Assembly: GCA_946998205.1 (NCBI GenBank)
Contig: CAMPYJ010000003.1
Coordinates: 1 to 64,000 of the forward strand
Length of the DNA: 64,000 nt
Direction: 5' to 3'
DNA from: an uncultured Prevotella sp.
Lineage (GTDB): Bacteria > Bacteroidota > Bacteroidia > Bacteroidales > Bacteroidaceae
The notes below the pieces were generated by a model, which was not told the origin of the DNA, ran no database searches, and saw only the letters and a program-made list of their open reading frames with translations. This document shows positions 54,662 through 64,000 of the stretch, piece after piece. The translations under genes were made by a program, and so were the position numbers. Position 1 is the first letter of the stretch. Each line of letters begins with the position of its first letter.

Positions 54662-56113
54662 TTATCCAACGGTGCCCTCCAGCGAGACGGAAAGCAACTT
54701 CTGCGCCTCAACCGCGAACTCCATCGGCAATTTGTTTAATACTTCCTTGGCATATCCATTGATGATCAGGCCAACGGCATCTTCCGTAGGAATGCCGCGT
54801 TGATTGCAATAAAAGAGCTGGTCTTCACCGATTTTGCTCGTCGTGGCCTCATGCTCAACGATGGCGCTGTCGTTATGAATGTCCATGTAAGGGAACGTGT
54901 GGGCGCCGCATTCACTCCCCAACAGCAGGCTGTCGCACGAGCTGTAGTTGCGCGCATTGTCCGCATTGGCGGTTGCACGAACCAGACCTCGGTAGGAGTT
55001 CTGGCTGTGTCCGGCGCTGATTCCCTTTGAAATGATGGTGCTCTTGGTGTTCTTCCCCATGTGAATCATCTTCGTTCCCGTGTCGGCCTCTTGATGATGA
55101 TTGGTCACCGCCACCGAATAGAACTCGGCCTGTGACCCGTCTCCGCGCAAGATACAGGATGGATATTTCCATGTGATGGCGCTGCCCGTCTCCACTTGCG
55201 TCCACGAGAGTTTTGAGTTGACTCCCCTGCAATCGCCCCTCTTGGTGACCAAGTTGAGCACTCCGCCCTTGCCATGCTCGTCTCCCGGGTACCAGTTCTG
55301 AACGGTTGAGTATTTCACCTCGGCATTGTTCATCACGATGATTTCCACGATGGCGGCGTGAAGTTGGTTCTCATCGCGCATCGGAGCGGTACAGCCTTCG
55401 AGATAACTCACATACGCATCGTCTTCAGCCACTATCAACGTGCGTTCAAACTGACCGGTATTGCGCGCGTTGATGCGGAAATACGAGCTCAACTCCATGG
55501 GGCAGCGCACGCCTTTGGGGATGTAGACGAACGACCCATCACTGAAAACGGCACTGTTCAGGGCTGCGAAGAAATTGTCATGATAAGGAACCACCGTACC
55601 TAAGTACTGGCGCACCAAGGCAGAATGCTCCTTGATGGCCTCGCCCATGGAACAGAAGATGACGCCTTTCTCCTTCAGTTTTTCCTTGAAGGTGGTCTTC
55701 ACGGAAACAGAATCCATGATGGCGTCAACGGCCGTCCCACTGAGCGCCAGCCGTTCTTCCAAAGGAATGCCCAGCTTGTCGAACGTCTTCTCCAATTCCG
55801 GGTCAAGCTCTTTGTTGGCCGGTTTCTTCGCCATCGGGTCGGCATAATAGGAGATATCTTGGTAATTAATGTCGGGCAACGTCACATGCCCCCATGAGGG
55901 TTGTGTCATCGTCAGCCAATGTCGATACGCTTTCAATCGAAATTCGAGCATCCATTCCGGCTCTCCTTTCTTGTGAGAAATGAGCCGAATGACATCCTCA
56001 TTGAGCCCCTTCTCTATTATCTCGGTATGAACGTCAGTGGTAAAACCAAACTCGTATTTCTGTTCGGTCAACTTTTTGACGTATTCGTTATTCGTGTTAT
56101 TTACTTCTTCCAT
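54662..56113 (-). CDS. sufB: Fe-S assembly scaffold SufB
   Basis: A 483-residue scaffold on which the cluster forms. Conserved segments include [56 protein letters not shown], the cysteine-containing [20 protein letters not shown], and [23 protein letters not shown] [19 protein letters not shown]. The frame extends to 56230, but that part only translates GATGAGTT repeats, so 56113 is the start. infB lies upstream on the same strand, 198 bases away across repeats. Confidence 0.96.
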   Translation of the reverse strand: MEEVNNTNNEYVKKLTEQKYEFGFTTDVHTEIIEKGLNEDVIRLISHKKGEPEWMLEFRLKAYRHWLTMTQPSWGHVTLPDINYQDISYYADPMAKKPANKELDPELEKTFDKLGIPLEERLALSGTAVDAIMDSVSVKTTFKEKLKEKGVIFCSMGEAIKEHSALVRQYLGTVVPYHDNFFAALNSAVFSDGSFVYIPKGVRCPMELSSYFRINARNTGQFERTLIVAEDDAYVSYLEGCTAPMRDENQLHAAIVEIIVMNNAEVKYSTVQNWYPGDEHGKGGVLNLVTKRGDCRGVNSKLSWTQVETGSAITWKYPSCILRGDGSQAEFYSVAVTNHHQEADTGTKMIHMGKNTKSTIISKGISAGHSQNSYRGLVRATANADNARNYSSCDSLLLGSECGAHTFPYMDIHNDSAIVEHEATTSKIGEDQLFYCNQRGIPTEDAVGLIINGYAKEVLNKLPMEFAVEAQKLLSVSLEGTVG

Positions 56114-56159
56114 AAATGTAAATGCAGGAACCCCCTGATGTTTCATGGACGCCCCTGCA

Positions 56160-56215
56160 ATAGATGATATGATTAGTTGATGAGTTGATGAGTTTATGAG
56201 TTTATGAGTTGACGA
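56160..56215. repeat. GATGAGTT/TATGAGTT tandem repeats
   Basis: Seven short units of GTTGATGA or GTTTATGA lie in the infB-sufB gap and are open in one frame (STHQLI...), which falsely extends sufB. Between them and the sufB start (56114-56150) there is a hairpin pairing TGCAGG with CCTGCA. Confidence 0.75.
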
Positions 56216-56311
56216 GTTGTTGGTGTTCAAGGGTTCATAAATTGAAGTATTTACGAACGCAAGAACTTATCAACTCAACAACTTACCTACTCAAAACTCA
56301 CACGCTCAAAC

Positions 56312-59203
56312 TTACAACGTTTGCTTTACTTCTATTTCCGTAAAGGTTTCTATGATGTCACCTTCCTGAATATCATTGAAATTAACCAGACTGATACCAC
56401 ACTCGAAACCGGTCGCCACCTCCTTGACATCATCCTTATACCGCTTCAACGCATTGATGGCAGCAGTGTGAACGACGATACCGTCGCGTACCACGCGGGC
56501 CTTGTCCGAGCGGTGTACCTTGCCATCGGTCACCATGGCACCGGCTACAGTTCCCACCTTTGAAATCTTGTAGACTTGCTTTACCTCGACCTCACCGGTG
56601 ACCACCTCCTTGGTTACCTTGTCAAGCATGCCTTCCATGGCCGACCTCACGTCATCAATGGCGTCGTAGATGACGGAGTAAGTGTTGATTTCAACGCCGT
56701 TCTGCTCAGCCAGTTTGCGGGCAGAAGCAGACGGGCGGACCTGGAAGCCCACTATGATGGCGTCGGAAGCATCTGCCAAAGTGACGTCGCTCTCACTGAT
56801 CTGGCCTACCGACTTGAAGATAACATTGACGTTAATCTTCTCGGTAGACATCTTGATGAACGAGTCGCTCAAGGCCTCGATACTACCATCGGTGTCACCC
56901 TTGACGATAATGTTCAGTTCTTTGAATGACCCGAGAGCGATACGGTGCGACACGTCACTCAACGTGAGACGCTTCTGCGTGCGCAAACCCTGCTCGCGTT
57001 GCAGCTGCATGCGCTTGTTGGCAATTTCGCGGACCTCCTGTTCTGTTTCCAGCACATGGAACTGGTCACCGGCCGTGGGTGCTCCGTTCAGTCCGAGAAT
57101 GATGGCAGGCTCGGCAGGTTTGGCAGACTCGATACGCTGGTTGCGCACGTTGAACATGGCCTTGATGCGCCCCCAACTCGTCCCGGCGATGATGTCATCA
57201 CCCACGCGGAGCGTACCATTGCTGACCAAAACCGTAGAGACATATCCACGTCCCTTGTCCAAACTCGACTCGATGATGCTGCCCGTCGCCCTGCGATTGG
57301 GATTGGCTTTCAAGTCAAGCATGTCGGCCTCAAGGAGCACTTTCTCCAGCAATTCGTTTACACCGGTTCCTTTTTTCGCGCTGATCTCCTGACATTGGTA
57401 TTTCCCGCCCCACTCTTCAACCAGCAAGTTCATCTGAGCCAAGTCTTCACGAATCTTGTCCGGGTTTGCTCCCGGCTTATCGATCTTGTTGATGGCGAAC
57501 ACCATTGGCACGTTGGCAGCCTGCGCATGTGCGATGGCCTCCTTGGTGGTAGGCATCACGCTGTCGTCGGCTGCGATGATGATGATGGCGATGTCTGTCA
57601 CCTGCGTGCCGCGAGCACGCATGGCAGTGAAGGCCTCATGGCCGGGAGTGTCCAAGAAGGTGATGTTGCGCCCATTGTCCAGCTTAACATTGTATGCGCC
57701 GATATGTTGCGTGATGCCTCCCGCCTCACCGGCAATCACGTTGGTGTTACGGATGTGATCCAACAACGACGTCTTACCATGGTCCACATGTCCCATCACG
57801 GTAACGATGGGCGCGCGGGGCAACAAGTCGTTCTCGTCGTCTACTTCTTCAGCGACAGCCTCTTGAACCTCCGCGCTCACATACTCGGTCTTGAAGCCGA
57901 ACTCATCGGCCACCAAGTTGATTGTCTCGGCGTCCAACCGTTGATTGATGGATGCCATCACGCCGATGCTCATCAACGTACCAATCAGTTTGTTCACATC
58001 CACATCCATCATGGTAGCCAATTCGCTCACTGTCACGAATTCGGTTAGCTTCAACGTCTTGCTTTCCTTACGTTCCGCCCTTGCTTCCGCACTCATGCGC
58101 TCTTGCATGGCGTCACGTTTCTCCTTACGGTATTTGGCGCCTTTCTTATTCTGCGTTCCCTTGCTGGTGAGTCTGGCCAGTGTTTCCTTTACCTGGCGCG
58201 CCACCTCTTCCTCATTCACCTCCAGCGGTTTCTGGTTACGCCCTTTGTTCTTCCGGTTTTTCTTGTTAGCGTTTCTTCCGTCAGCATTTCCCGACTTGTT
58301 ACCGCCTCCATTGCTGCCGATTTGCTTAGAGGCTGCATTGATGTCAACCCTTTCTTGGTTGATGCGTACCCGTTTTTTACGTCCGCCGCCTCGTTTTTCC
58401 TCCCGTTCCCTGCGACGTTCTTCCTTGCTTTTCTTCTTGGGTCGGGTACTCTGGTTGATGGCGCTGAGGTCTATTTTTCCCAACACGTTCACCTTTGGGG
58501 CGTTTTGCAAGCGCAACTCGCTCTTGGTCTGGAAGATTTCATCACCGCCGTTTTGAGGTTCTCCGCTCTCCTGCGGCGCGTCACCCTCCTGCGGATTGAC
58601 ACTTTGCCGCGGTTCAACACCTTCCTCAGCCTTTGTTTTTCTGTCCTCTGATGTCGTATTTACAGTTGGCTTCTCGGTCTTAGGTTCCGTTTTCCGGACA
58701 TTCTCCTTACTTTCCTGCGCCACGGTTGTCTCTACCTTTGGCTCTTCCGCAGGCTTCTCTACTTTTTCTTTTTCAGGCTCAGGGCTGACGGCAGCAGCCT
58801 TCTTCGCCGGTTCTTCTTGAGGTTCCGACACTTTCTGAGCTTCATGAGCAACAGTGTTTTTAGCAGCAGACTTCTTGTCAAACACGCTCAAGTCAATCTT
58901 GCCGAGGGGTTTGTATCGCTGCTGCGACGAAGCCGTCTCGGCAACGCGCTCTTCCTTCGCTTCCTTCGTTTCCTTCGCGCGCTTCTTTTCTTTGGGCTTC
59001 TTCTGGAAAATCTTTTCCGCCTGATTGCGCACCTCTGCGTCTTGCTTGAAAGCCTCTACCAGGGCTTGGTACTGTGCGTCGCTCAGCTTGAAGCTTGGCT
59101 CGCTCTTCACCTCTCCCAGCTCACTTTTCTTTTCAAGGAATTCAACTGCCGTTTGAAGTCCAATGTTCAATTCTCGTAATGCTTTGTTTAATCTGATGCT
59201 CAT
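56312..59203 (-). CDS. infB: Translation initiation factor IF-2
   Basis: A 963-residue GTPase that places initiator tRNA on the 30S subunit. The first 330 residues are a long charged linker of repeated Glu/Lys, typical of Bacteroidetes IF-2. The G domain starts at about 460 with [20 protein letters not shown] (G1). [15 protein letters not shown] is G3 and [14 protein letters not shown]4. C-terminal domains end with [19 protein letters not shown]. It is the third gene of rimP-nusA-infB. Confidence 0.96.
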   Translation of the reverse strand: MSIRLNKALRELNIGLQTAVEFLEKKSELGEVKSEPSFKLSDAQYQALVEAFKQDAEVRNQAEKIFQKKPKEKKRAKETKEAKEERVAETASSQQRYKPLGKIDLSVFDKKSAAKNTVAHEAQKVSEPQEEPAKKAAAVSPEPEKEKVEKPAEEPKVETTVAQESKENVRKTEPKTEKPTVNTTSEDRKTKAEEGVEPRQSVNPQEGDAPQESGEPQNGGDEIFQTKSELRLQNAPKVNVLGKIDLSAINQSTRPKKKSKEERRREREEKRGGGRKKRVRINQERVDINAASKQIGSNGGGNKSGNADGRNANKKNRKNKGRNQKPLEVNEEEVARQVKETLARLTSKGTQNKKGAKYRKEKRDAMQERMSAEARAERKESKTLKLTEFVTVSELATMMDVDVNKLIGTLMSIGVMASINQRLDAETINLVADEFGFKTEYVSAEVQEAVAEEVDDENDLLPRAPIVTVMGHVDHGKTSLLDHIRNTNVIAGEAGGITQHIGAYNVKLDNGRNITFLDTPGHEAFTAMRARGTQVTDIAIIIIAADDSVMPTTKEAIAHAQAANVPMVFAINKIDKPGANPDKIREDLAQMNLLVEEWGGKYQCQEISAKKGTGVNELLEKVLLEADMLDLKANPNRRATGSIIESSLDKGRGYVSTVLVSNGTLRVGDDIIAGTSWGRIKAMFNVRNQRIESAKPAEPAIILGLNGAPTAGDQFHVLETEQEVREIANKRMQLQREQGLRTQKRLTLSDVSHRIALGSFKELNIIVKGDTDGSIEALSDSFIKMSTEKINVNVIFKSVGQISESDVTLADASDAIIVGFQVRPSASARKLAEQNGVEINTYSVIYDAIDDVRSAMEGMLDKVTKEVVTGEVEVKQVYKISKVGTVAGAMVTDGKVHRSDKARVVRDGIVVHTAAINALKRYKDDVKEVATGFECGISLVNFNDIQEGDIIETFTEIEVKQTL

Positions 59204-59320
59204 TGATAAATATTTAACTCTTGTCCCTTATTGATGTTCACGCTCCCATGTTTCCAGCCCGTCTGCAGAAGTCTTCCACAGAGTTCTCAAGCCCCGGAGG
59301 GCTCCATCCGTCACGGAGTG

Positions 59321-60586
59321 TTACTGTTCAAATTCTGATTTTAACACCTTAATCAGATGATCGACGGTTTCTTCCTCCAAGTCAGCTTTCTCAATCAACA
59401 TTTCACGAGGTGCGTTCAACACCTGTTTAGCCGTATCAAGGCCGATGCCTTTGATGGCGTCGATGATCCATTGGTCAATTTCGTCATTAAACTCGTCCAG
59501 GTAGATGTCTTCGTCAGCGTCGGCGTCTGAGATCTCGCGGAACACGTCAATGGTGAATTCCGTCAGCATGGAAGCCAGCTTGATGTTCAGTCCTCCCCTG
59601 CCGATGGCCAGGCTCACCTCTTCGGGTTGCAGGTAAACCTCTGCCTTGCGGTTCTCCTCATCCAGATTGATGCTGCTGATGCGGGCGGGGCTCAACGCGC
59701 GCTGAATGAACAATTTGATGTTTGACGTGTAGTTGATCACGTCGATATTCTCGTTGCACAGCTCGCGCACGATGCCGTGCACGCGGCTTCCTTTCACGCC
59801 TACGCAGGCCCCTACCGGGTCAATGCGGTCGTCGTAGCTCTCCACGGCCACCTTCGCGCGCTCGCCCGGCATGCGGGCTATCTTCTTGATGGAGATGAGT
59901 CCGTCGTTAATCTCGGGCACCTCGGCCTCCAGCAGCCGCTCCAAAAATACCGGACTGGTACGCGAGAGGATGATCTTGGGGTTGTTGTTCTCGTTGTCCA
60001 CCCGCAGGATGACGGCGCGGATGGTCTCACCCTTACGGTATTGGTCGGCCGGTATCTGCTCCGACTTGGGCAGAATCAGCTCGTTGTTCTCATCATCAAC
60101 CAACAGCACCTCGCGCTTCCATATCTGGTAAACCTCACCGGAGACAACCTGCCCCACGCGGTCCTTGTACTTATTGTACAACGAGTCGTGCTCCAGCTCC
60201 AGCACTTTTGAAGCCAAGGTCTGGCGAAGGTTCAAGATGGCGCGGCGGCCAAACTTGGCGAAGTCGATCTGTTCAGACACCTCTTCGCCCACCTCGTAGT
60301 CGTCTTCTATCTCGCGAGCCTCCTTCAGCGATATTTCTTTGTTTTCATCTGCCACCTCACCATCGGGCACGACGATGCGGTTGCGGTATATCTCGAAGTC
60401 ACCCTTGTCAGGATTCACGATAACGTCAAAATTCTCATCACTACCGTAAATCTTGGCGAGCACGTTGCGGAAACTTTCCTCCAACACGCTTACCAACGTG
60501 GCGCGGTCGATGTTTTTCGTGTCTTTGAACTCACGAAAGGTGTCAATCATGCTGACGGTTTCTTCTACATTCTTTCTTGCTGCCAT
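59321..60586 (-). CDS. nusA: Transcription elongation factor NusA
   Basis: A 421-residue factor. The N-terminal RNA polymerase-binding domain (1-135) is followed by S1 (about 140-205, GQVVSGEVYQIWKREVLLVD) and two KH domains (GVKGSRVHGIVRELCNENID and LAIGRGGLNIKLASMLTEF). A short acidic C-terminal region contains a helix-hairpin-helix-like part (GIGLDTAKQVLNA). It controls pausing, termination and antitermination. It starts 50 bases after rimP. Confidence 0.96.
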   Translation of the reverse strand: MAARKNVEETVSMIDTFREFKDTKNIDRATLVSVLEESFRNVLAKIYGSDENFDVIVNPDKGDFEIYRNRIVVPDGEVADENKEISLKEAREIEDDYEVGEEVSEQIDFAKFGRRAILNLRQTLASKVLELEHDSLYNKYKDRVGQVVSGEVYQIWKREVLLVDDENNELILPKSEQIPADQYRKGETIRAVILRVDNENNNPKIILSRTSPVFLERLLEAEVPEINDGLISIKKIARMPGERAKVAVESYDDRIDPVGACVGVKGSRVHGIVRELCNENIDVINYTSNIKLFIQRALSPARISSINLDEENRKAEVYLQPEEVSLAIGRGGLNIKLASMLTEFTIDVFREISDADADEDIYLDEFNDEIDQWIIDAIKGIGLDTAKQVLNAPREMLIEKADLEEETVDHLIKVLKSEFEQ

Positions 60587-60636
60587 AGCGTTATATGTTA
60601 TATTTTTGTTTCGTTCAATGCACAGGGCCCGTCCCC

Positions 60637-61104
60637 TTATTTAAAACTGATGAGATACTTGGCATACTTCACCTTGTCCATCTGGAAAGTATGGTCCACG
60701 GCTTGCAGCTGAGGACGCTTCTTGCCCTCCACCTTCACCTTCTCGTCAACGGTCACTACAAAGTCGTTCCCATCCACCGATTTCAATACACCGCGGTATT
60801 TCCGCCCGTCGCCGTCAAGCACCTCGACCTCTTTTCCCACGAAATTGACGTACTGCTGCGGCACCTTGAAAGGCTGGCCCAATCCGGCCGAGCCCACCTC
60901 CAGCTCATAGTCTTCGTCATCGCGGTTGAGTCGCTCTTCAATGTACCGGCTCAGCTCCACGCAGTCTTCAATCCACACGCCGTCCGCATGGTCGATCTCA
61001 ACAACAATCTTGTCGTCTTTACTGACCTCAACATCCACCAAGAAATAGTCTTTGTCCTGAAGCCAATCTTCAACCAGTCCTTTTACGACACTTTTATCAA
61101 TCAT
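60637..61104 (-). CDS. rimP: Ribosome maturation factor RimP
   Basis: A 155-residue RimP (DUF150). The N-terminal domain has LVDVEVSKDDKIVVEIDHAD and CVELSRYIEERLNRD, and ELEVGSAGLGQPFKVPQQYV precedes the C-terminal Sm-like domain. It aids 30S subunit maturation. The frame is open to 61257, but the start at 61104 fits the family and leaves a leader of about 115 bases containing a terminator-like hairpin. It is the first gene of rimP-nusA-infB. Confidence 0.93.
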   Translation of the reverse strand: MIDKSVVKGLVEDWLQDKDYFLVDVEVSKDDKIVVEIDHADGVWIEDCVELSRYIEERLNRDDEDYELEVGSAGLGQPFKVPQQYVNFVGKEVEVLDGDGRKYRGVLKSVDGNDFVVTVDEKVKVEGKKRPQLQAVDHTFQMDKVKYAKYLISFK

Positions 61105-61183
61105 ACATGTTTTATTAGTACAGTCTTTCCTCTCGCGCCGGGCATCTTCCAAGAAGCGGCGCCGGCATCCACATTCAAAATAA

Positions 61184-61212
61184 AATGAGGAGCTTTCTGC
61201 GAAGCCCCTCAT
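61184..61212 (-). terminator. Terminator-like hairpin in the rimP-nusA-infB leader
   Basis: On the minus strand ATGAGGGGCTT and AGCTCCTCAT pair around a short loop, followed by TTTATTTTG. It starts only about 8 bases after the predicted transcription start, inside the leader. This suggests attenuation of the operon. Confidence 0.65.
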
Positions 61213-61226
61213 TCCACTGAACGGTG

Positions 61227-61258
61227 CAAAGATAGGTTTTTCCAATGAAATATCCAAA
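61227..61258 (-). promoter_or_regulatory. Promoter of rimP-nusA-infB
   Basis: On the minus strand TTTG (61258-61255), 20 bases, then TATCTTTG (61234-61227). Predicted start is near 61220. Confidence 0.82.
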
Positions 61259-61273
61259 TAAAACTGCGATTAT

Positions 61274-61663
61274 TCACGAAATTTTCACAGGTGGATAGTT
61301 AGTAATTCTCTTTTTACTAATTAAACTAACAAACTCGTATCTATCCCCATATAAATCTGGCATTATTTTCTTAGGACTTATTATTTTGACAATGATGGTG
61401 TATTCGTAGCCCTCTTCATAGACGCTATCGAAGCCTGTGATAGTAGGGATAATTTCTTTTTTCATATTTCTTTTTACTACAACGTATCCTTTATTTGTAG
61501 ATTGGATGGACGTTCCTGGATAGAAATAGTATGCTTTATGTGATAATACGGTTATGGTATCTTTTTGGATGAATTTATAAGTTACGTCAAGGCCTTCTTC
61601 TTTTGCACAACCAACAAAAAAGAATGACGTTAATATTAATACTATAAATGTGTATTTTGTCAT
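61274..61663 (-). CDS. Small lipoprotein, possibly DUF4377-like
   Basis: A 129-residue lipoprotein (FFFVGC, cysteine near 19). The core ITGFDSVYEEGYEYTIIVKI is like the DUF4377 pattern, in which a GF...YExGYEY segment precedes a strand. Composition is AT-rich compared with the neighbouring rimP operon. Its function is unknown. It reads toward the rimP promoter, with its stop 16 bases from the -33 box. Confidence 0.6.
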   Translation of the reverse strand: MTKYTFIVLILTSFFFVGCAKEEGLDVTYKFIQKDTITVLSHKAYYFYPGTSIQSTNKGYVVVKRNMKKEIIPTITGFDSVYEEGYEYTIIVKIISPKKIMPDLYGDRYEFVSLISKKRITNYPPVKIS

Positions 61664-61729
61664 AATGCTATGAAGGTATAAAATCTTTTATCATTCCCAA
61701 ATTCGCTTGGTATATGTTTGCTTTCCCCA

Positions 61730-62192
61730 TTAATTACGGCTTTTTTTTAATAAATAAAAAAGCCTTGGTGCATAAAGTAATTCTCTAAGTATATCTTTCT
61801 TTTCATTACTATTGTTCTCTTTGACTTCTCCTTGCAGGGTAAGAAAAACAGTATAAAACCCTTGCGGCAATGTTATTTCTTGGATTGGTAAGGTTGCCCA
61901 ATCATCTTTTTCTTCGATATTAAAATTCTTGCTAAAGAGAGTCTGATTGTTATCTGTATTTACAATTTTAATTATTGCCTTAATCGTATAATCATTATAA
62001 GTGAACTCCCCAATATTATTTTTATTTGGTATGTTTAAATATTGGAAATCGAAAGTTAACTTACCTCCTTCTGGACATCTAAGCATGTTGCTTCTTTGAT
62101 ACATATAAATCGGTATTAATGTCTTCACGAATATATTGTGTGCAAGACACGAAAGCTAATGTAGATAAAAAGGATATTAATAATTTTTTCAT
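61730..62192 (-). pseudogene. Frameshifted lipoprotein gene
   Basis: The minus strand has an intact lipoprotein start at 62192 (MKKLLISFLSTLAFVSC, then TQYIREDINTDLYVSKKQ) that stops at 62079. A second frame opens near 62128 and continues (RSNMLRCPEGGKLTFDFQYL ... LPQGFYTVFLTLQGEV) to 61730. Removing one base around 62090 would join them into one protein of about 155 residues. It reads as a gene broken by a +1 shift, a sequencing error, or programmed slippage. The beta-rich body has no recognised family. A full promoter precedes it. Confidence 0.65.
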
Positions 62193-62224
62193 AAGATAGA
62201 TATGGATAAGGTGATTATTAGCTG

Positions 62225-62255
62225 CAAAAATAATGATTTTTTAGTCTATCCCAAA
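62225..62255 (-). promoter_or_regulatory. Promoter of the frameshifted lipoprotein gene
   Basis: On the minus strand TTTG (62255-62252), 19 bases, then TATTTTTG (62232-62225), about 33 bases before the start at 62192. Confidence 0.75.
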
Positions 62256-62280
62256 CTTTTTATTGTTTTTTTCAATATTC

Positions 62281-62607
62281 ACATCAAATGAGTTTCACAT
62301 ATGCCCAGACATCAAAGACATGCAACAAGCGGCTGCCTTCAGGGGCGGAAAGTGCCTGTCCAAGCAGATGGTGCGCGGTGACCTGTCCACCCAATTGGAA
62401 TGGCAATGCGCTTTTGGACGTCGTTTCAAAGCCTCTCCCCGGCTGGTTTTGCTCGGTGGTCACTGGTGCCCCGGGTGCTTCCCCGTGCCGTGGAATTACG
62501 ACGAAGAGGCCAAACGAAATCCTTTCTTTGCACAGGTATGGAAGCCTCTGCACAAACCGGAAGAGCACAATGTGTACGACGAATCCATCATCAAGATGGA
62601 AAAGTGA
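62281..62607 (+). pseudogene. Probable gene fragment with a zinc-ribbon-like motif
   Basis: The frame contains GGKCLSKQMVRGDLSTQLEW, then QCAFGRRF, then LVLLGGHWCPGCFPVPWNYD, a layout of C...W-x-C...F...GGHWCPxC seen in treble-clef or zinc-ribbon repeats. It ends in a specific-looking tail (NPFFAQVWKPLHKPEEHNVY). No start, promoter or larger protein is visible, so it looks like the C-terminal end of a lost gene. The family could not be named. Confidence 0.45.
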
Positions 62608-62696
62608 TAAGATATACACGTTTTATTTGAGTTGACGTTCAACACGTTTTCAAATCCATTACGCCCCTACCTCCTACTTTTCTCTACGTTTTTCTA

Positions 62697-62742
62697 ACGC
62701 AAAAAGAGCGGGAACCCTGCTAAATAGGACTTCCGCTCTTTG
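62697..62742 (-). terminator. Terminator of tRNA-Asn
   Basis: On the minus strand AAAGAGCGG and CCGCTCTTT pair and TTGCG follows, directly after the tRNA 3' end. Confidence 0.8.
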
Positions 62743-62816
62743 CGCTTCAAGATGGGCTTGAACCAACGACCCCCTGATTAACAGTCAGGTGCTCTAACCA
62801 ACTGAGCTATTGAAGC
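62743..62816 (-). tRNA. tRNA-Asn (anticodon GTT)
   Basis: On the minus strand the acceptor arms GCTTCAA and TTGAAGC pair. The D arm starts TAGCTCAGTTGGTTAGAGCA, and the anticodon stem CCTGA/TCAGG encloses CTGTTAA with anticodon GTT. The T arm holds GGTTCAAGCCC. CCA is not encoded. It has its own promoter and terminator. Confidence 0.95.
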
Positions 62817-62847
62817 AATGACAAATCAATATTCTTGATTGCGGGTG

Positions 62848-62879
62848 CAAAGTTAGAACGTTTTTTTGAAACCTCCAAA
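62848..62879 (-). promoter_or_regulatory. Promoter of tRNA-Asn
   Basis: On the minus strand TTTG (62879-62876), 20 bases, then TAACTTTG (62855-62848), about 31 bases before the tRNA 5' end. Confidence 0.75.
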
Positions 62880-62991
62880 CATTTTGCAAAAAAAATAGAG
62901 CGGAAAGCTAAAATACAATAAAAAAGCGAACGCACACACCTATATTATAGTCTTAAATGTTACCTTTGCTCAACAAATTGATGTCATGACA

Positions 62992-64000
62992 ATGAAAAAA
63001 CTACTGTTATATCTCTTGCTGTTGGGACTGTTGCCTAACAGTCTGTTCGCCCAAAAGGATAAAAACCACCTTTTTGAGGCGGCCAAAAACATGGAGCTGT
63101 TCAACGCCGTTTATAAAAATCTGGACCTGATGTACGTAGACACCCTCGACGCCAACGACGTGATAGGGACGGGCATCAAGAGCATGCTGCACAGTCTGGA
63201 CCCCTACACGGAATATTACCCTGAGAGCGAAACGCAGGAGTTGCGGCAGGCCCTGTCTGGGAAATACGGCGGCATCGGTGCGCTCATACGCTACAACCAA
63301 CAGCTGAAGAACGCCGTGATTGACGATCCTTACGCCAACATGCCGTCGTCGGAAGTGGGGTTGAAGAAGGGGGATGTCATCTTACAGATAGACGATTCGA
63401 CGATGGTGGGCAAAGACACCAAGTACGTGAGCGAGCATCTGAGGGGAGAACCAGGCTCGACCTTCGCATTAAAGATTAAGCGTCCGTCAACGGGCAAGGT
63501 GATGAAATTCAAGGTGAAGCGCCGTGCCATTCAGATGCCCGCCATCCCCTACTACGGCATGGTGGCTGGAAACGTGGGCTACATCAACCTGGTTCAGTAT
63601 TACGAAGGCTGCGCGAAAGAGGTGCGGCAGGCTTTCATCGACCTTAAAAAGCAAGGAGCCAAAGGGCTCATCTTGGACCTGAGAAACAACGTAGGAGGTG
63701 CTGAACAGGAGGCGGTGGACCTCGTGAACATCTTCGTTCCGAAAGACATCACGGTGGTGACGAACAAAGGAAAGCTGAAACGCGCCAACATAACGTTCAA
63801 AACGCGCATGGAACCCGTTGACGCCTCCATGCCCATTGTGATTCTGGTAAACGGCATGACGGCCAGCGCCAGTGAGATTACGGCCGGGTCGCTGCAAGAC
63901 CTCGACCGCGCTGTAATCATGGGTACCCGCACTTTTGGTAAGGGATTGGTGCAGATGACCACAAAGCTGCCCTACAACGCCAACATGAAAGTGACCACAG
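62992..64000 (+). CDS. S41-family C-terminal processing protease (partial)
   Basis: The gene runs off the window after about 336 residues. A signal peptide (LPNSLFAQ) is followed by a helical part (MELFNAVYKNLDLMYVDTLD). A PDZ domain follows, with KYGGIGALIRYNQQLKNAVI, GLKKGDVILQIDDSTMVGKD and GEPGSTFALKIKRP. The protease domain has GYINLVQYYEGCAKEVRQAF, GLILDLRNNVGGAEQEAVDL and the catalytic Ser in TASASEI. A Lys should follow beyond the visible dyad. It probably cleaves misfolded or precursor proteins in the periplasm. The ATG at 62986 is an alternative start, and TACCTTTG at 62961-62968 may be its -7 element. Confidence 0.92.
   Translation, partial: MKKLLLYLLLLGLLPNSLFAQKDKNHLFEAAKNMELFNAVYKNLDLMYVDTLDANDVIGTGIKSMLHSLDPYTEYYPESETQELRQALSGKYGGIGALIRYNQQLKNAVIDDPYANMPSSEVGLKKGDVILQIDDSTMVGKDTKYVSEHLRGEPGSTFALKIKRPSTGKVMKFKVKRRAIQMPAIPYYGMVAGNVGYINLVQYYEGCAKEVRQAFIDLKKQGAKGLILDLRNNVGGAEQEAVDLVNIFVPKDITVVTNKGKLKRANITFKTRMEPVDASMPIVILVNGMTASASEITAGSLQDLDRAVIMGTRTFGKGLVQMTTKLPYNANMKVTT

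Noticed and set aside
56114..56230. N-terminal extension of sufB
   Set aside because: The extension only translates GATGAGTT repeats ([12 protein letters not shown]); the family start is at 56113.

Overview
The window looks like a chromosome segment of a Bacteroidales bacterium, most likely a Prevotella-like member. The reasons are SusC/SusD and other TonB-linked outer-membrane proteins, many exported lipoproteins, near-absence of Shine-Dalgarno sites, and repeated Bacteroidetes-type promoters (TTTG, 19-20 bases, TAnnTTTG). A mosaic of core genes is separated by repeat-rich or decayed intergenic DNA.

Layout. 0.4-4.9 kb: an import locus with a TonB-dependent receptor, a surface beta-propeller-like lipoprotein and a TetR regulator. 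5.4-10.6 kb: a collagen-like surface lipoprotein, a 244-bp segment bounded by perfect 24-bp inverted repeats that holds one promoter, and a tyrosine recombinase. This is read as a phase-variation switch caught in the OFF orientation. 10.9-19.4 kb: Bax-inhibitor-like membrane protein, hydrolases, ArgR, PspC, a ZIP transporter, a MIP18/SufT-like protein, LpxH and a radical-SAM sulfatase maturase. 19.4-22.3 kb: threonine catabolism (TDH and KBL, divergent), with the decayed N-terminus of a threonine aldolase beside TDH. 23-31 kb: RadC, a glycosyltransferase, EF-P, L34, PASTA protein, RluD-type synthase, Ddl, a PlsC-like acyltransferase and a NigD-like lipoprotein. 31.5-39.9 kb: an outer-membrane barrel, a small barrel-like protein and a five-gene exported-protein cluster with LPP20-, FlgT- and CsgG-like traits that could be an undescribed envelope system. 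40-42.5 kb: acetate kinase and phosphotransacetylase. 42.9-49.5 kb: SusC/SusD and a WYL regulator. 49.8-61.1 kb: RNase HII, sufBCDS, infB, nusA and rimP. 61.2-64 kb: an AT-rich patch of small, partly broken genes, tRNA-Asn, and the start of an S41 protease.

Two themes stand out. First, the invertible promoter plus an 18-bp-unit coding repeat would give two independent layers of variation to one surface protein. Second, a non-autonomous (MITE-like) element is present in four good copies, each with an 18-bp terminal inverted repeat and a distinct 4-bp target duplication. One copy separates susC from susD and another lies just after susD, before its terminator. All functional statements rest on reading the sequence and family knowledge; no searches were run.
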